Shown here: positions 9,461-18,563 of the stretch, piece after piece
Layout of the letters: the number at the start of each line of letters is the position of its first letter
How positions within the stretch are numbered: the first letter of the stretch is position 1
Source: Mesorhizobium xinjiangense
Lineage (GTDB): Bacteria; Pseudomonadota; Alphaproteobacteria; Rhizobiales; Rhizobiaceae
Assembly (NCBI RefSeq): GCF_009749525.1
Contig: NZ_WOAC01000004.1
Location: 124,001 to 188,000, forward strand
DNA: 64,000 nucleotides
Direction of reading: 5' to 3'
The notes under the pieces: model-generated
What the model was told of the DNA's origin: nothing
The model's database searches: none
Seen by the model: only the letters and a program-made list of their open reading frames with translations
Made by a program: the position numbers and the translations under genes

Positions 9461-9489
9461 TTGACGCTCGACTGCGAGTCGCCTTTTAT
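9461..9489 (+). promoter_or_regulatory. Possible sigma-70-type promoter
   Basis: TTGACG and TTTTAT are separated by 17 bp. The spacer itself contains a small inverted repeat (CGACT-GCG-AGTCG). If used, it would give nrdJ a leader of about 440 bases or an independent small transcript. Evidence is sequence resemblance only. Confidence 0.35.
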
Positions 9490-9666
9490 GGATCGGGTGT
9501 TCAGTTCGTGACGCGTGCGGCCGGGAAAATTGACCGGTCGAAATTCCAGATCTTGCTGCGTCTTTGCAATGTTGCCTGCCATGAGGGACGGGCGGCAATG
9601 GCGTTGTTTTACCTTGAGAAATGCTCGCAGCGGCGCACGAGAACGACTAGCGTAAACGAGCTGTTA

Positions 9667-9682
9667 ATACTATATTTAGTGT
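9667..9682. promoter_or_regulatory. NrdR box 1 upstream of nrdJ
   Basis: The 16-mer ATACTATATTTAGTGT matches the NrdR consensus ACACWATATATWGTGT at 14 of 16 positions. NrdR is the zinc-finger/ATP-cone repressor of ribonucleotide reductase genes, and such boxes before nrdJ are known from comparative genomics of alphaproteobacteria. It lies about 260 bp before the nrdJ start codon. Confidence 0.7.
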
Positions 9683-9695
9683 TTGCGGTGATCCT

Positions 9696-9711
9696 ATTGC
9701 CTAGATAGTGT
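9696..9711. promoter_or_regulatory. Weaker NrdR-box-like site 2
   Basis: ATTGCCTAGATAGTGT matches the consensus mainly in its right half (about 10 of 16). It begins 29 bp after the start of box 1, slightly less than the roughly three-turn spacing usual for paired NrdR boxes. Together the two sites would let NrdR bind cooperatively near a promoter. Confidence 0.45.
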
Positions 9712-9939
9712 TGCACTCGATGGAGTGAGCCACAAATCAGCAATATGGAGACGGGGGCCCGCCCGGCACGTGATCGGTCAGACGATCGGGCGTGCGGCAA
9801 TGCCGGTGGACCGGCGCCGGGCGGCAATTGAAGGGGGCGCGTCTGACGACGTGGCCCGAGCGGCGGACGGCATACGGGTGTTGGGCGGAACGAGGCTGCC
9901 CGGCCGAAGTGTGCTACAAATGGAGATGAGGAAGCCAAG

Positions 9940-12900
9940 ATGCGCATCGAACGGCGGTATACCAAGGATGGACAATCGGCCTATGCGGAGATCGAGTTCC
10001 GCAAGGCGACGAGCGAGATCAAGAACCCGGACGGCTCGATCGTCTTCCGGCTCGCCGACATCGATGTGCCGGCCCAGTTCAGCCAGGTCGCGGCCGACAT
10101 TCTGGCGCAAAAATATTTCCGCAAGGCGGGCGTGCCCGCGCGCCTGAAAAGGGTCGAGGAAAACGACGTGCCTTCCTTCCTGTGGCGCTCGGTGGCCGAC
10201 GAGGAGGCGCTGAAGGCGCTGCCCGAGGACGAGCGTTACGGCTCGGAAACCGATGCCCGGCAGGTCTTCACGCGCCTTGCCGGCACCTGGACCTATTGGG
10301 GCTGGAAGGGCGGCTATTTCGATTCGGAGGCCGATGCGCAGGCCTTCATGGACGAACTCGCCTTCATGCTCGCCACACAGCGCGTCGCGCCCAACTCGCC
10401 GCAATGGTTCAACACCGGGCTACACTGGGCCTATGGCATCGACGGCCCCGGCCAGGGCCATCATTACGTCGACCCGTTCACCGGCAAGCTGGTGAAATCC
10501 AAATCGGCCTATGAGCACCCCCAGCCGCATGCCTGCTTCATCCAGTCCGTCGGCGACGATCTGGTCAATGAAGGCGGCATCATGGACCTGTGGGTGCGCG
10601 AGGCGCGCCTGTTCAAATACGGCTCCGGCACGGGGTCGAATTTCAGCCATCTGCGCAGTGAGGGCGAAAAGCTCTCGGGCGGCGGCAAGTCGTCGGGCCT
10701 GATGAGCTTCCTGAAAATCGGCGACCGGGCGGCCGGTGCCATCAAGTCGGGTGGCACGACGCGGCGCGCGGCCAAGATGGTCGTCGTCGATATCGACCAT
10801 CCCGACGTCGAGGACTATGTCGACTGGAAGGTGAAGGAGGAGCAGAAGGTCGCCGCCCTCGTCACCGGCTCCAAGATCGTCAAGCAGCATCTTGCGGCGA
10901 TCATGAAGGCCTGCGTGAACTGCCAGGCCGACAATGACGACTGTTTCGAGCCGGCCAAGAATCCGGCGCTCAAGCGCGAAATTCGCGCCGCCAAGAAGAA
11001 CCAGGTGCCCGAAAACTACATCAAGCGGGTGATCCAGTTCGCGCGCCAGGGCCACACCGACATTGAATTCAAGACCTACGACACGGACTGGGATTCCGAA
11101 GCCTATCTGACCGTCTCGGGGCAGAACTCAAACAATTCGGTCTCGCTCAAGGACGACTTCCTGCGCGCGGTGGAAAATGACGGCGAGTGGAACCTGATCC
11201 GGCGCACCGACGGCAAGGTGGCCAGGACCGTCAAGGCGCGCGATCTGTGGGAAAAGATCGGCTATGCCGCCTGGGCCTCGGCCGATCCGGGCCTGCATTT
11301 CAACACCACGATGAACGACTGGCACACCTGCGTGTCGGCCGGCGCCATCCGCGCCTCCAACCCGTGCTCGGAATACATGTTCCTAGACGACACGGCCTGC
11401 AACCTCGCCTCGATCAACCTGCTGCAGTACCGCAAGTCGGGCCGCGAACCGGGCGCACGGCCGGAGGAAGCCGGCACGATCGACATCGCGGCCTATGAGC
11501 ACACGGTCCGGCTGTGGACCATCGTGCTCGAGATCTCGGTGATGATGGCGCAGTTCCCCTCCAGGGAAATCGCCAGGCTCTCCTATGAATACCGCACGCT
11601 GGGTCTGGGCTATGCCAATATCGGCGGTCTCCTGATGACGTCGGGCATTCCCTATGATTCGCCGGAAGCGCGTGGCATTTGCGGCGCATTGACGGCGCTG
11701 ATGACGGGCACGGCCTATGCGACTTCGGCCGAAATGGCCGGCGAGCTCGGCGCCTTCCCCGATTATGAGCGCAATGGCGAGCACATGCTGCGCGTCATGC
11801 GCAACCACCGCCGCGCGGCCTATGGTGAAACGGAGGGTTATGAAAAGCTCGCCGTCAATCCGGTGCCGCTTAATGCCGCCGACGTCGCGCAGGCCGAACT
11901 GGTCGAGCATGCCCGCGCCGCCTGGGACCGGGCGCTGGAACTCGGCCAGGAGCACGGCTACCGCAACGCCCAGGCCACCGTCATTGCGCCGACCGGCACG
12001 ATCGGCCTCGTCATGGACTGCGACACGACCGGCATCGAACCCGATTTCGCGCTGGTGAAGTTCAAGAAGCTGGCCGGCGGCGGCTATTTCAAGATCATCA
12101 ACCGCGCCGTGCCGGAAGCGCTCAGGACGCTCGGATACTCTGAAGCCGAAATCGCCGAGATCGAGGCCTATGCCGTCGGCCACGGCAATCTGAACCAGGC
12201 GCCCGGCGTCAATCCCGGTGCGCTGAAGGCAAAAGGCTTCACCGACGAGAAGATCGACGCGCTGAACGCGGCGCTGAAGAGCGCCTTCGACATCAAGTTC
12301 GTCTTCAACAAGTGGACGCTGGGCGAAGAGTTCTGCAAGGAGGCGCTCGGTTTCACCGACGAGCAGTTGGGCGATTTTTCGTTCGAGATGCTGCCTGCTC
12401 TGGGTTTCTCCAAAAAGGAGATCGAGGCCGCCAACGTCCATGTCTGCGGGGCGATGACGCTGGAAGGCGCGCCGCATCTGAAGGACGAGCACCTGCCGGT
12501 CTTCGACTGCGCCAATCCGTGCGGCAAGATCGGCAAGCGCTATCTGTCGGTTGACAGCCACATCCGCATGATGGCGGCGGCCCAGCCCTTCATTTCGGGC
12601 GCCATCTCGAAGACGATCAACATGCCCAACGAGGCGACAGTCGAGGACTGCAAGGAAGCCTATATGCTGTCGTGGAAGCTGGCGCTGAAGGCCAACGCGC
12701 TTTACCGCGACGGCTCCAAGCTCTCGCAGCCGCTCAATGCCTCCCTGCTGTCGGACGACGACGAGGAAGCCGACGACCTGATGGAGGAACTGGTCGCGGC
12801 ACCGACCGCCGCCCGGGCGAGCCAGGTGACGGAGAAGATCGTCGAGCGCATCGTCGAAAAGGTGGTGCGCGAGCGCGAAAAGCTGCCCAACCGGCGCAAA

Positions 12901-13737
12901 GGTTATACCCAGAAGGCCGTGGTCGGCGGGCACAAGGTCTATCTGCGCACCGGCGAGTTCGACGACGGCCGGCTCGGCGAGATCTTCATCGACATGCACA
13001 AGGAAGGTGCGGCCTTCCGCGCGATGATGAACAATTTCGCCATCGCCATCTCGATCGGCCTGCAATATGGCGTGCCGCTGGAGGAGTATGTCGATGCCTT
13101 CACCTTCACCAAGTTCGAGCCGGCCGGCATGGTGCAGGGCAACGACGCCATCAAGAACGCCACGTCGATCATCGACTATGTGTTCCGCGAGCTTGCGGTC
13201 TCCTATCTGGGACGCAACGACCTTGCCCATGTAGACACGAGCGACTTTTCCAACACCACGCTCGGCAAGGGCATTTCGGAAGGAAAGTCGCTGCCGGTTT
13301 CCAAGGGCCTGACACGCGGCGCGGCCTTCAAGGTGATTTCCGGCAACGACCCGAAGGGCCAGGCCGGCTCCCCTGCCCCGCAGCAGACGAATGTGCCGAC
13401 GGCCTATTCGGGCTCCAATGTGCGTGCGCTGTCGACCGCGGCCCGCCCCGCCGTTGCGGAGCAGCAGGAAGCGGCGAGCGCCTTCAAGCGCGACTATGAG
13501 GAGCGGGCGAAGGAACTGGCCGAAGACGCGGCAGCCGAAGAGGCCGATGCCCTGTTCACCGAAGAGGCGGCCAAGGAGGCCTCCGATGCCAAGGCGCTGG
13601 CCGCCGAACGCCGCGCCCAGGCAGTGATGCAGGGCTATACCGGCAATATGTGCTCGGAGTGCCAGAACTTTACCATGGTGCGCAACGGGACCTGCGAAAA
13701 GTGCGATACCTGCGGAAGTACAAGTGGGTGCTCGTGA
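9940..13737 (+). CDS. nrdJ: Vitamin B12-dependent (class II) ribonucleotide reductase
   Basis: Cytoplasmic enzyme that reduces ribonucleotides to deoxyribonucleotides using adenosylcobalamin, with no need for oxygen or a second radical subunit. At 1265 residues it has the long form typical of Rhizobiales. Recognisable segments include [21 protein letters not shown] near residue 475, the [18 protein letters not shown] loop near 684, and a cysteine-rich tail ([15 protein letters not shown]) in the last 28 residues that would shuttle electrons from thioredoxin or glutaredoxin. A TSCPD-like region precedes the tail. Start ATG 9940 has GAGGAAG upstream. NrdR boxes lie upstream and an intrinsic terminator follows, so it is monocistronic. 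The enzyme makes the cell dependent on cobalamin for DNA synthesis under conditions where no other reductase is present. Confidence 0.96.
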   Translation: MRIERRYTKDGQSAYAEIEFRKATSEIKNPDGSIVFRLADIDVPAQFSQVAADILAQKYFRKAGVPARLKRVEENDVPSFLWRSVADEEALKALPEDERYGSETDARQVFTRLAGTWTYWGWKGGYFDSEADAQAFMDELAFMLATQRVAPNSPQWFNTGLHWAYGIDGPGQGHHYVDPFTGKLVKSKSAYEHPQPHACFIQSVGDDLVNEGGIMDLWVREARLFKYGSGTGSNFSHLRSEGEKLSGGGKSSGLMSFLKIGDRAAGAIKSGGTTRRAAKMVVVDIDHPDVEDYVDWKVKEEQKVAALVTGSKIVKQHLAAIMKACVNCQADNDDCFEPAKNPALKREIRAAKKNQVPENYIKRVIQFARQGHTDIEFKTYDTDWDSEAYLTVSGQNSNNSVSLKDDFLRAVENDGEWNLIRRTDGKVARTVKARDLWEKIGYAAWASADPGLHFNTTMNDWHTCVSAGAIRASNPCSEYMFLDDTACNLASINLLQYRKSGREPGARPEEAGTIDIAAYEHTVRLWTIVLEISVMMAQFPSREIARLSYEYRTLGLGYANIGGLLMTSGIPYDSPEARGICGALTALMTGTAYATSAEMAGELGAFPDYERNGEHMLRVMRNHRRAAYGETEGYEKLAVNPVPLNAADVAQAELVEHARAAWDRALELGQEHGYRNAQATVIAPTGTIGLVMDCDTTGIEPDFALVKFKKLAGGGYFKIINRAVPEALRTLGYSEAEIAEIEAYAVGHGNLNQAPGVNPGALKAKGFTDEKIDALNAALKSAFDIKFVFNKWTLGEEFCKEALGFTDEQLGDFSFEMLPALGFSKKEIEAANVHVCGAMTLEGAPHLKDEHLPVFDCANPCGKIGKRYLSVDSHIRMMAAAQPFISGAISKTINMPNEATVEDCKEAYMLSWKLALKANALYRDGSKLSQPLNASLLSDDDEEADDLMEELVAAPTAARASQVTEKIVERIVEKVVREREKLPNRRKGYTQKAVVGGHKVYLRTGEFDDGRLGEIFIDMHKEGAAFRAMMNNFAIAISIGLQYGVPLEEYVDAFTFTKFEPAGMVQGNDAIKNATSIIDYVFRELAVSYLGRNDLAHVDTSDFSNTTLGKGISEGKSLPVSKGLTRGAAFKVISGNDPKGQAGSPAPQQTNVPTAYSGSNVRALSTAARPAVAEQQEAASAFKRDYEERAKELAEDAAAEEADALFTEEAAKEASDAKALAAERRAQAVMQGYTGNMCSECQNFTMVRNGTCEKCDTCGSTSGCS

Positions 13738-13774
13738 AGAACCGCCGAATATCGTATATGGAACGATGACGTAT

Positions 13775-13803
13775 TGGCCCGGTCGCAAGATCGGGCCATT
13801 TTC
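13775..13803 (+). terminator. Intrinsic terminator of nrdJ
   Basis: A ten-base-pair stem (TGGCCCGGTC with GATCGGGCCA, one G-T pair) closes a GCAA tetraloop and is followed by TTTTCTT. It lies 38 bp after the nrdJ stop codon and ends the transcript before the DUF4160 gene. Confidence 0.85.
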
Positions 13804-13827
13804 TTGAGCAGGGAGTTGGCGCCGATC

Positions 13828-14072
13828 ATGCCACTCATCTTCAGTTCCGGTCCCTATCGCCTCTTCTTCTATCTCAATGAAGGCGATCCGCGAGAGCCGA
13901 TTCATGTGCATGTGCGCAGCAGCGACGGCGAAGCTAAGATTTGGGTGGAACCGCGGTTTCGGTCGCGGAGAGCTTCGGCTTCAATTCACGTCAGCTAAGG
14001 ACTATAATTTCCATTGTGGAAACCAATCACGTGCAGATCGAACAGGCTTGGCATGAGCATTTCGGCGGCTGA
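13828..14072 (+). pseudogene. DUF4160 protein, frameshifted
   Basis: The first frame (from ATG 13828) gives MPLIFSSGPYRLFFYLNEGDPREPIHVHV...AKIWVEP, a clear DUF4160 start. After the proline codon near 13956 the frame becomes meaningless and stops at 13998. The family sequence resumes in another frame as VSVAESFGFNSRQLRTIISI and continues to a TGA at 14070-14072 after EHFGG. Restoring one missing base near 13957 would yield a normal protein of about 82 residues. The event is a recent disabling deletion, a sequencing error, or less likely a programmed shift. It overlaps the downstream DUF2442 gene by 20 bp, the usual arrangement of this pair. Confidence 0.75.
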
Positions 14073-14301
14073 AGTCCGCTTCGACGACCACACCATGTGG
14101 GTGGACCTAAGCGACGGCCGCACAATCGGCGTGCCGCTGGCCTGGTTTCCGCGCCTGTTGCACGCGACGAAGGCGGAGCGAGAGGATGTCGAAATCAGCC
14201 CGATGGGACTGCATTGGGATGCGCTCGACGAAGATATTTCCATTGCCGGCCTGCTCGCCGGACGTGGCGACCAGACGCATACGCGGTCCCAAGTGGCATA
14301 G
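14053..14301 (+). CDS. DUF2442 domain protein
   Basis: Protein of 82 residues beginning MSISAAEVRFDDHTMWVDLSDG, with the LAWFPRLLHATKAEREDVEI and GLHWDALDEDISIAGLLAG segments that define DUF2442. It directly overlaps the end of the DUF4160 gene. The two families are commonly neighbours and have been suspected of forming a toxin-antitoxin-like pair; a biochemical role is not established to my knowledge. Start ATG 14053 is chosen over an upstream in-frame ATG at 14014 because the extension lacks family similarity. The gene is intact although its partner is broken. Confidence 0.8.
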   Translation: MSISAAEVRFDDHTMWVDLSDGRTIGVPLAWFPRLLHATKAEREDVEISPMGLHWDALDEDISIAGLLAGRGDQTHTRSQVA

Positions 14302-14376
14302 GTGCGGACCCGTTGAGCCGGACCGCGCTTTCCGGCAGTCAAACGGCGTTCTCGAATCTCAAAAGGAAATGTGATT

Positions 14377-14442
14377 GTTCCTCAGCACCAAAAGGCTGCA
14401 CTGAGGAACGCGTCTAAATGCAGGCATCGGTGCGAACCGATG
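14377..14442. other. Two adjacent hairpins of unknown role
   Basis: GTTCCTCAG (14377-14385) and CTGAGGAAC (14401-14409) form a nine-base-pair inverted repeat around 15 bases. Immediately after, CATCGGT (14425-14431) and ACCGATG (14436-14442) form a perfect stem closed by GCGA, a GNRA-type tetraloop. No T-tract follows, so a simple terminator is unlikely. They lie in the gap between the DUF2442 gene and a convergent small gene. Confidence 0.4.
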
Positions 14443-14503
14443 TCTTGGGCGGCCGTCGGCAATGCGGCCCGCAGGCCGGGCGTATGTCCGGCAAGCCGGT
14501 GTT

Positions 14504-14704
14504 TCACGCCCTGCGCTCCATCATCCGCATCTGGCCGGGCGGCGGCAGGAGAATCGCCTCGTTATGGGTGGCGTGCCGCGCGCGGCCGCTGATCTCGTTC
14601 ATCAGCGCCCGGATGTCGTTCGTGCGCACGCCGTCGCGCGCCATGACCTTCCTGATGATCGGCTCGTTCAGGAGCTCGTCAAGCGTGGTTTCGCTGTGAA
14701 TCAT
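14504..14704 (-). CDS. Small conserved hypothetical protein (66 aa)
   Basis: Predicted 66-residue cytoplasmic protein with segments TTLDELLNEPIIRKVMARDGV and RALMNEISGRAR. An excellent ribosome-binding site (GAGGAGA, six bases before the ATG at 14704) and a family-like sequence support it as a real gene. I recall similar small proteins in Hyphomicrobiales but no assigned function. The helix-rich, charged composition suggests a small regulatory or binding protein; this is inference. It is a single gene, upstream neighbour being the amidase. Confidence 0.6.
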   Translation of the reverse strand: MIHSETTLDELLNEPIIRKVMARDGVRTNDIRALMNEISGRARHATHNEAILLPPPGQMRMMERRA

Positions 14705-14907
14705 GCCAAGTCTCCTCATCGCCGCCCGCAGGAGACAATCTAGGCGCGTGCCATGACTCTGTGATGTCGGTTCCGTGACAAATTTTGGCCGGTTGTTGGA
14801 AAGATTGCCACGTTTGGCACTACCCTGGCGAAACAACTGCCTTGTCCGGCCATCAGCGCAGAATGCGTACGGCCCGGCTTTGGCGCCAGGCCCCATGCAC
14901 CGCCGCT

Positions 14908-16392
14908 TCAGCGCACGCCGAAGGGTGTCAGTCTCTCGTAGCCGGCGGCGAGGCTCAGCACCGACAAGTCGCCGCGCGGCCGGCCGATGATCTGCATGCC
15001 CATGGGCCGCCCGGCCGGGTCGAAGCCGACCGGCACGCTGATCGCCGGCAGGCCGGCCATGGTTGCCAGCGTGCACACTTCGAGCCAGCGATGATAGCTG
15101 TCCATCGCGCGCCCCGCGATCTCCTCCGGCCAATGGCATTCGACGGGGAAGGGAAAGACCTGCGCCGTGGGCAGCGCCAGATAGTCGAAATGCTCGAAAA
15201 GCCGCACCACGGTCTGATACCAGGCCGTGCGCCGCTGCGAGGCGGCAAATGTTGCCGGCGCCTCGAGCCGCAGCGCGCCCTCGGCCTCGTAGACGGCTTC
15301 GGGCTTGAGCTGCGAGCGCCTGTCGGAATCGTCGTAATGCGCTTTCAGCGCACAGCCGCTCGTGGCATGGCGCAAGGTGACGAAGGCCTGCCACAAGGCC
15401 TCGAAGTCGAAATCCGGCACATGGGAATCGACCGTCGCTCCCGCACCTTCGAGCTGTGCCAGGGCTTGCGTGCACAGGTCCAGAATGCCCTCCTCCACGG
15501 CCAGATGGCCGCCGAGATCGCCCATCCAGGCGATGCGGGCGCCCTGTACGCGCGGAGCCAGCCCGGCCAGGAAATCCTCATGCCCGTCGAGCGACAGCGG
15601 CGAGCGCGGGTCGTGTCCGGATTGCACGCCGAGAAGCAGCGCGATGTCGGCGACGCTCCGCCCCATCGGCCCTTCAATCCCCATTTGCGACATGAACGCC
15701 TCGAAATTGGGACCGCCGGGCACGCGGCCTTGCGAGGGACGGAAGCCATAGACATTGTTGTAGGCTGCGGGATTGCGCAGCGAGCCGCCCATGTCGCTGC
15801 CGTCGGCCAGCGGCAGCATATGCAATGCCAGGGCCACCGCGGCGCCGCCGCTCGAGCCGCCGGCGGTCAACCGATGATCATAGGCGTTGAGCGTCGGTCC
15901 GAAGACGGGATTGTAGGTGTGCGAGCCGAGCCCGAATTCCGGCACATTGGTCTTGCCGACGATGATGGCGCCGGCGCGGCGGATCCGCTCGACGAAATAG
16001 TCGTCCACATCGGGCACGTGGCGCGCGAAGATCGGCGAGCCGAATGTCGTGCGCAGCCCCTTGGTGAGAGCCAGGTCCTTGATCGCGATCGGCAGCCCGA
16101 AAAGCGGCCCAGCTTCGACGCCCTGCGCCAAGGCCGTATCGGCAGCGTCCGCCTCCGCCAGCAATTCCTCCCGCGGGCGCATGGAGACGATGGCGTTGAC
16201 GTGCGGGTTGACGGTCTCGATGCGCGAGATAAAGGCGTCCATGATCTCGCGCACGAACAGCCGCCGCTCGCGGATCGCTCGTGCCAGTTCGATAGCCGAC
16301 TGGCCGCATATCGGACCCGGCGACGGAAACCGACCTGAGCCGGGCTCGAAATCCGCTGTCACACCGTCCTCCATTCCTGCTGTGACGCCCAT
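14908..16392 (-). CDS. Amidase (amidase signature family)
   Basis: Hydrolase of about 494 residues in the amidase-signature superfamily. The Ser-cisSer-Lys triad is visible: lysine in GLPIAIKDL, the glycine/serine stretch TAGGSSGGAAVALA, and the nucleophile region GSDMGGSLRNPA. The C-terminal part ends with VPVGFDPAGRPMGMQIIG, which is standard in the family. The substrate is not predictable; it lacks the features of GatA in context (no gatB/gatC nearby). The start is placed at ATG 16392, two bases after the stop of the aldo/keto reductase gene, suggesting one operon; ATG 16374 is an alternative. Confidence 0.87.
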   Translation of the reverse strand: MGVTAGMEDGVTADFEPGSGRFPSPGPICGQSAIELARAIRERRLFVREIMDAFISRIETVNPHVNAIVSMRPREELLAEADAADTALAQGVEAGPLFGLPIAIKDLALTKGLRTTFGSPIFARHVPDVDDYFVERIRRAGAIIVGKTNVPEFGLGSHTYNPVFGPTLNAYDHRLTAGGSSGGAAVALALHMLPLADGSDMGGSLRNPAAYNNVYGFRPSQGRVPGGPNFEAFMSQMGIEGPMGRSVADIALLLGVQSGHDPRSPLSLDGHEDFLAGLAPRVQGARIAWMGDLGGHLAVEEGILDLCTQALAQLEGAGATVDSHVPDFDFEALWQAFVTLRHATSGCALKAHYDDSDRRSQLKPEAVYEAEGALRLEAPATFAASQRRTAWYQTVVRLFEHFDYLALPTAQVFPFPVECHWPEEIAGRAMDSYHRWLEVCTLATMAGLPAISVPVGFDPAGRPMGMQIIGRPRGDLSVLSLAAGYERLTPFGVR

Positions 16393-16394
16393 AT

Positions 16395-17456
16395 TCAAGG
16401 ACAGGGATTGCCGAAGCGCTGATGAATCGCGTCGACCGCCTCCTGCATCTCCTGCGTCCACTCTACATCGGCCGAGTCCAGCGCCATAGCCAACTGGTCG
16501 AGATTCGTTGCGCCGACGATATTGGATGCGACGAAGGGCCGGCTCGTCACAAATGCATTGGCGAACAGGGCCGGCTCCATGCCGAATTGCCGAGCGAGCT
16601 CGTTATAGGCAAGGATCGCCTCGCCCGCATACGGCTTCTCGTAGCGCTGGAGACGGTCGAAGAGCTGTTTGCGCGATCCTTTCGGCAGTGCGCCATGGTC
16701 GTATTTGCCGCTCAGATAGCCTTGGGCCAGCGGCGAATAGGCGAGCAAACCGATATCCTCGCGCTGGCAGACCTCGGCCAGGTTCACCTCATAGGTCCGG
16801 TTGACGAAGCTGTAGGCGTTTTGCAGCGTGGCAATACGCGGCCCATCACCGCGCTCGCTGGCGGCTACAAATCGCATCACGCCCCAGGAACTTTCGTTCG
16901 ACAGTCCGAGATGGCGGATCTTGCCCTGCTCGACCAGGTCACCGAGAACGGCCAGCGTCTCTTCGATGGGCGTCTCGTCGTCAACCGTTTCACCGGCCTG
17001 GTCGGATGCAATCCCGATGCGCGTCGGATTGGCGCCCCAGGGCGTGGGCCTGTCCGGCCAATGGATCTGGTAGAGGTCGATATAATTGGTCTGGAGCCGT
17101 TTCAGAGACTTTTCGACCGCGTCGACAATATCGGCACGCACCAGTTTCGACGGACGGCCTCCGCGAAACCATTCATTGGCCGTGCGACCGACCACCTTGG
17201 AGGCCAGCACGACATCCCGTCGATTGCCGCGCGCGCGCATCCAGGTGCCGATGATCTCTTCCGTGCGTCCCTGCGTCTGCGCCTTGGGCGGGATCGGATA
17301 GAGCTCGGCCGTGTCGATGAAATTGACGCCGCGCTCGAAGGCAATGTCCATCTGGGCGTGGCCTTCCGCCTCGCTGTTCTGCTCGCCCCATGTCATCGAG
17401 CCGAGGCAGATTCTGGAAACAGATAGATCGGTGCGGCCGAGACGGCGCTGTTGCAT
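16395..17456 (-). CDS. Aldo/keto reductase (Tas-like)
   Basis: NADPH-dependent oxidoreductase of 353 residues with the (beta/alpha)8 fold. The catalytic tetrad is visible as FIDTAELYP (Asp and Tyr), LASKVVG (Lys) and YQIHWPDRPTP (His). The N-terminal strand SRICLGSMTWGEQ and the overall length match the E. coli Tas subgroup. The cofactor-binding end is near NIVGATNLDQL. It is followed within two bases by the amidase gene, so the two are probably co-transcribed; substrate unknown. Confidence 0.88.
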   Translation of the reverse strand: MQQRRLGRTDLSVSRICLGSMTWGEQNSEAEGHAQMDIAFERGVNFIDTAELYPIPPKAQTQGRTEEIIGTWMRARGNRRDVVLASKVVGRTANEWFRGGRPSKLVRADIVDAVEKSLKRLQTNYIDLYQIHWPDRPTPWGANPTRIGIASDQAGETVDDETPIEETLAVLGDLVEQGKIRHLGLSNESSWGVMRFVAASERGDGPRIATLQNAYSFVNRTYEVNLAEVCQREDIGLLAYSPLAQGYLSGKYDHGALPKGSRKQLFDRLQRYEKPYAGEAILAYNELARQFGMEPALFANAFVTSRPFVASNIVGATNLDQLAMALDSADVEWTQEMQEAVDAIHQRFGNPCP

Positions 17457-17560
17457 GGTAAAGCTCCGGATTGCGATCGCGGATGGCGCGCTGGCGCCGC
17501 CGCCGGGAAAGACGCCGCCTTATAGACCAACTGCCGGTGTCGTCAAAACCGCCCGGATGA

Positions 17561-18055
17561 TCAGCGTCGGCGCTTCGTCACCTTTTTCTTCACCTGGTCG
17601 ATCAGCATGTTGGCGATGCGCATGCGGATCTCGGCACGCTCGCGCAACGCCGGGTCGACACGGTCTGGATGGTTGGCAAAGGCGAATGCGCGGCGGATGC
17701 GGTCGATGTCGTGTGGAATCCGGTTCGCGGTCAGCGTGAGTTCGCGAGCAATTTCTGCCGGATCGATCGAAGGCAGCGGGGGAGCGGGATCGGGTGACTC
17801 GATTCCGGGAGGATTGTCGATGGCAATCGGCGCGCCCTGTGCCCGGGCATTCTGCCGATAAAGATCGGCAACCACCTCGCCCGGCACGCTGGCGAAGAAG
17901 GCCTCGGCGGCATCCTGCGTGCCGACATAGCTGAACGGCATCGACGCATGGCCGCGTGCGGCCGAAGCGCCATCGCCCTCCTCCGCTTCGCGCGCCCTGG
18001 TCTCGATCAACTCGTCAAGCAGCGCGGCGAACTCGCTCTTGGAAAAATCGCTCAT
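17561..18055 (-). CDS. J-domain-like conserved protein
   Basis: Protein of 164 residues starting MSDFSKSEFAALLDELIETRA. The C-terminal part contains AFAFANHPDRVDPALRERA, which carries the HPD tripeptide of DnaJ J-domains between helices, with a basic last helix ending KKKVTKRRR. Only a partial J-domain is evident, so it may be a degenerate or divergent co-chaperone that stimulates Hsp70. The middle of the protein is proline-rich and probably disordered. The start at 18055 is preferred over the longer frame to 18103. Neighbours give no functional hint. Confidence 0.65.
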   Translation of the reverse strand: MSDFSKSEFAALLDELIETRAREAEEGDGASAARGHASMPFSYVGTQDAAEAFFASVPGEVVADLYRQNARAQGAPIAIDNPPGIESPDPAPPLPSIDPAEIARELTLTANRIPHDIDRIRRAFAFANHPDRVDPALRERAEIRMRIANMLIDQVKKKVTKRRR

Positions 18056-18312
18056 CGTCAATTCCCGATCCACCGGGTGCGACGCTGCCGCGCCGCCGTC
18101 CATAGCGTGTCTAACCGGAGAATGTGCATGATGACTTAACGCAAAGCATCGGAAATCCTTGCCAATTCTCGTACGTGGCTAGTCCCGAACCACAGCCGGT
18201 GTCCGATCACCCGCAATTCGCCTTGCGGCGCATGGCTGGCATGCGATTGCTGCACTGCAACATCGGCGCTGCCTCACCTATATTGAAGGCGGGAAAGATA
18301 AGGAGAAATCAG

Positions 18313-18474
18313 ATGAGCTATTTCGGCAAGCTGTTTCAGCGCCCCGCCGGTGACAGCCACCGCTACCGCGAGGCGATGTCGTTCCTCAACCGGATGTCCG
18401 CTGCCGATCGGGCCGATATCGGCATCAAGCCGGCCGATTTTCCCGGCATGGCGCGCCGGATGGCGAAGAACTGA
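18313..18474 (+). CDS. DUF1127-like small protein (53 aa)
   Basis: Very short basic protein with the segment LNRMSAADRADIGIKPADFPGMARR, close to the DUF1127 core (helix, L-x-D-I-G-I, then a basic tail). In Agrobacterium and Rhodobacter, DUF1127 proteins bind RNA and influence small-RNA turnover and phosphate or stress responses. Start ATG 18313 follows AAGGAGA at ideal spacing. The more remote in-frame ATG at 18124 is rejected. It is a single-gene unit with a 250-bp upstream gap. Confidence 0.75.
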   Translation: MSYFGKLFQRPAGDSHRYREAMSFLNRMSAADRADIGIKPADFPGMARRMAKN

Positions 18475-18563
18475 ACCGGGCAGCTGCTGCGCCGCAATTT
18501 CATCGGCCTTCACACCACCGCCGCAATCTTTGCCAACTCTGGCCGGTGCAGGAGGTGGATTCG

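Larger units (their letters stand above)
9286..9939. other. 654-bp non-coding region upstream of nrdJ
   Basis: No credible gene is present; short open frames here lack ribosome-binding sites and family features. The region is less GC-rich towards its right half. It contains a possible sigma-70-type promoter (TTGACG at 9461-9466, 17 bp, TTTTAT at 9484-9489), NrdR-box-like sequences at 9667-9711 and a small hairpin CACTC/GAGTG at 9714-9727. I looked for cobalamin riboswitch features and did not find them. Confidence 0.6.

Noticed and set aside
9445-9708. 87-codon open frame upstream of nrdJ
   Set aside because: No ribosome-binding site, no family pattern, and it overlaps the NrdR boxes.
9286-9939. 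Cobalamin riboswitch before nrdJ
   Set aside because: Expected because the enzyme uses B12, but I could not find the conserved B12-box or the surrounding helices. NrdR boxes explain regulation better.
11383-13911. Very long open frame (about 840 codons) on the minus strand opposite nrdJ
   Set aside because: nrdJ is unmistakable on the plus strand; high GC codon bias at third positions leaves the antisense frame open. The antisense translation has no recognisable domain.
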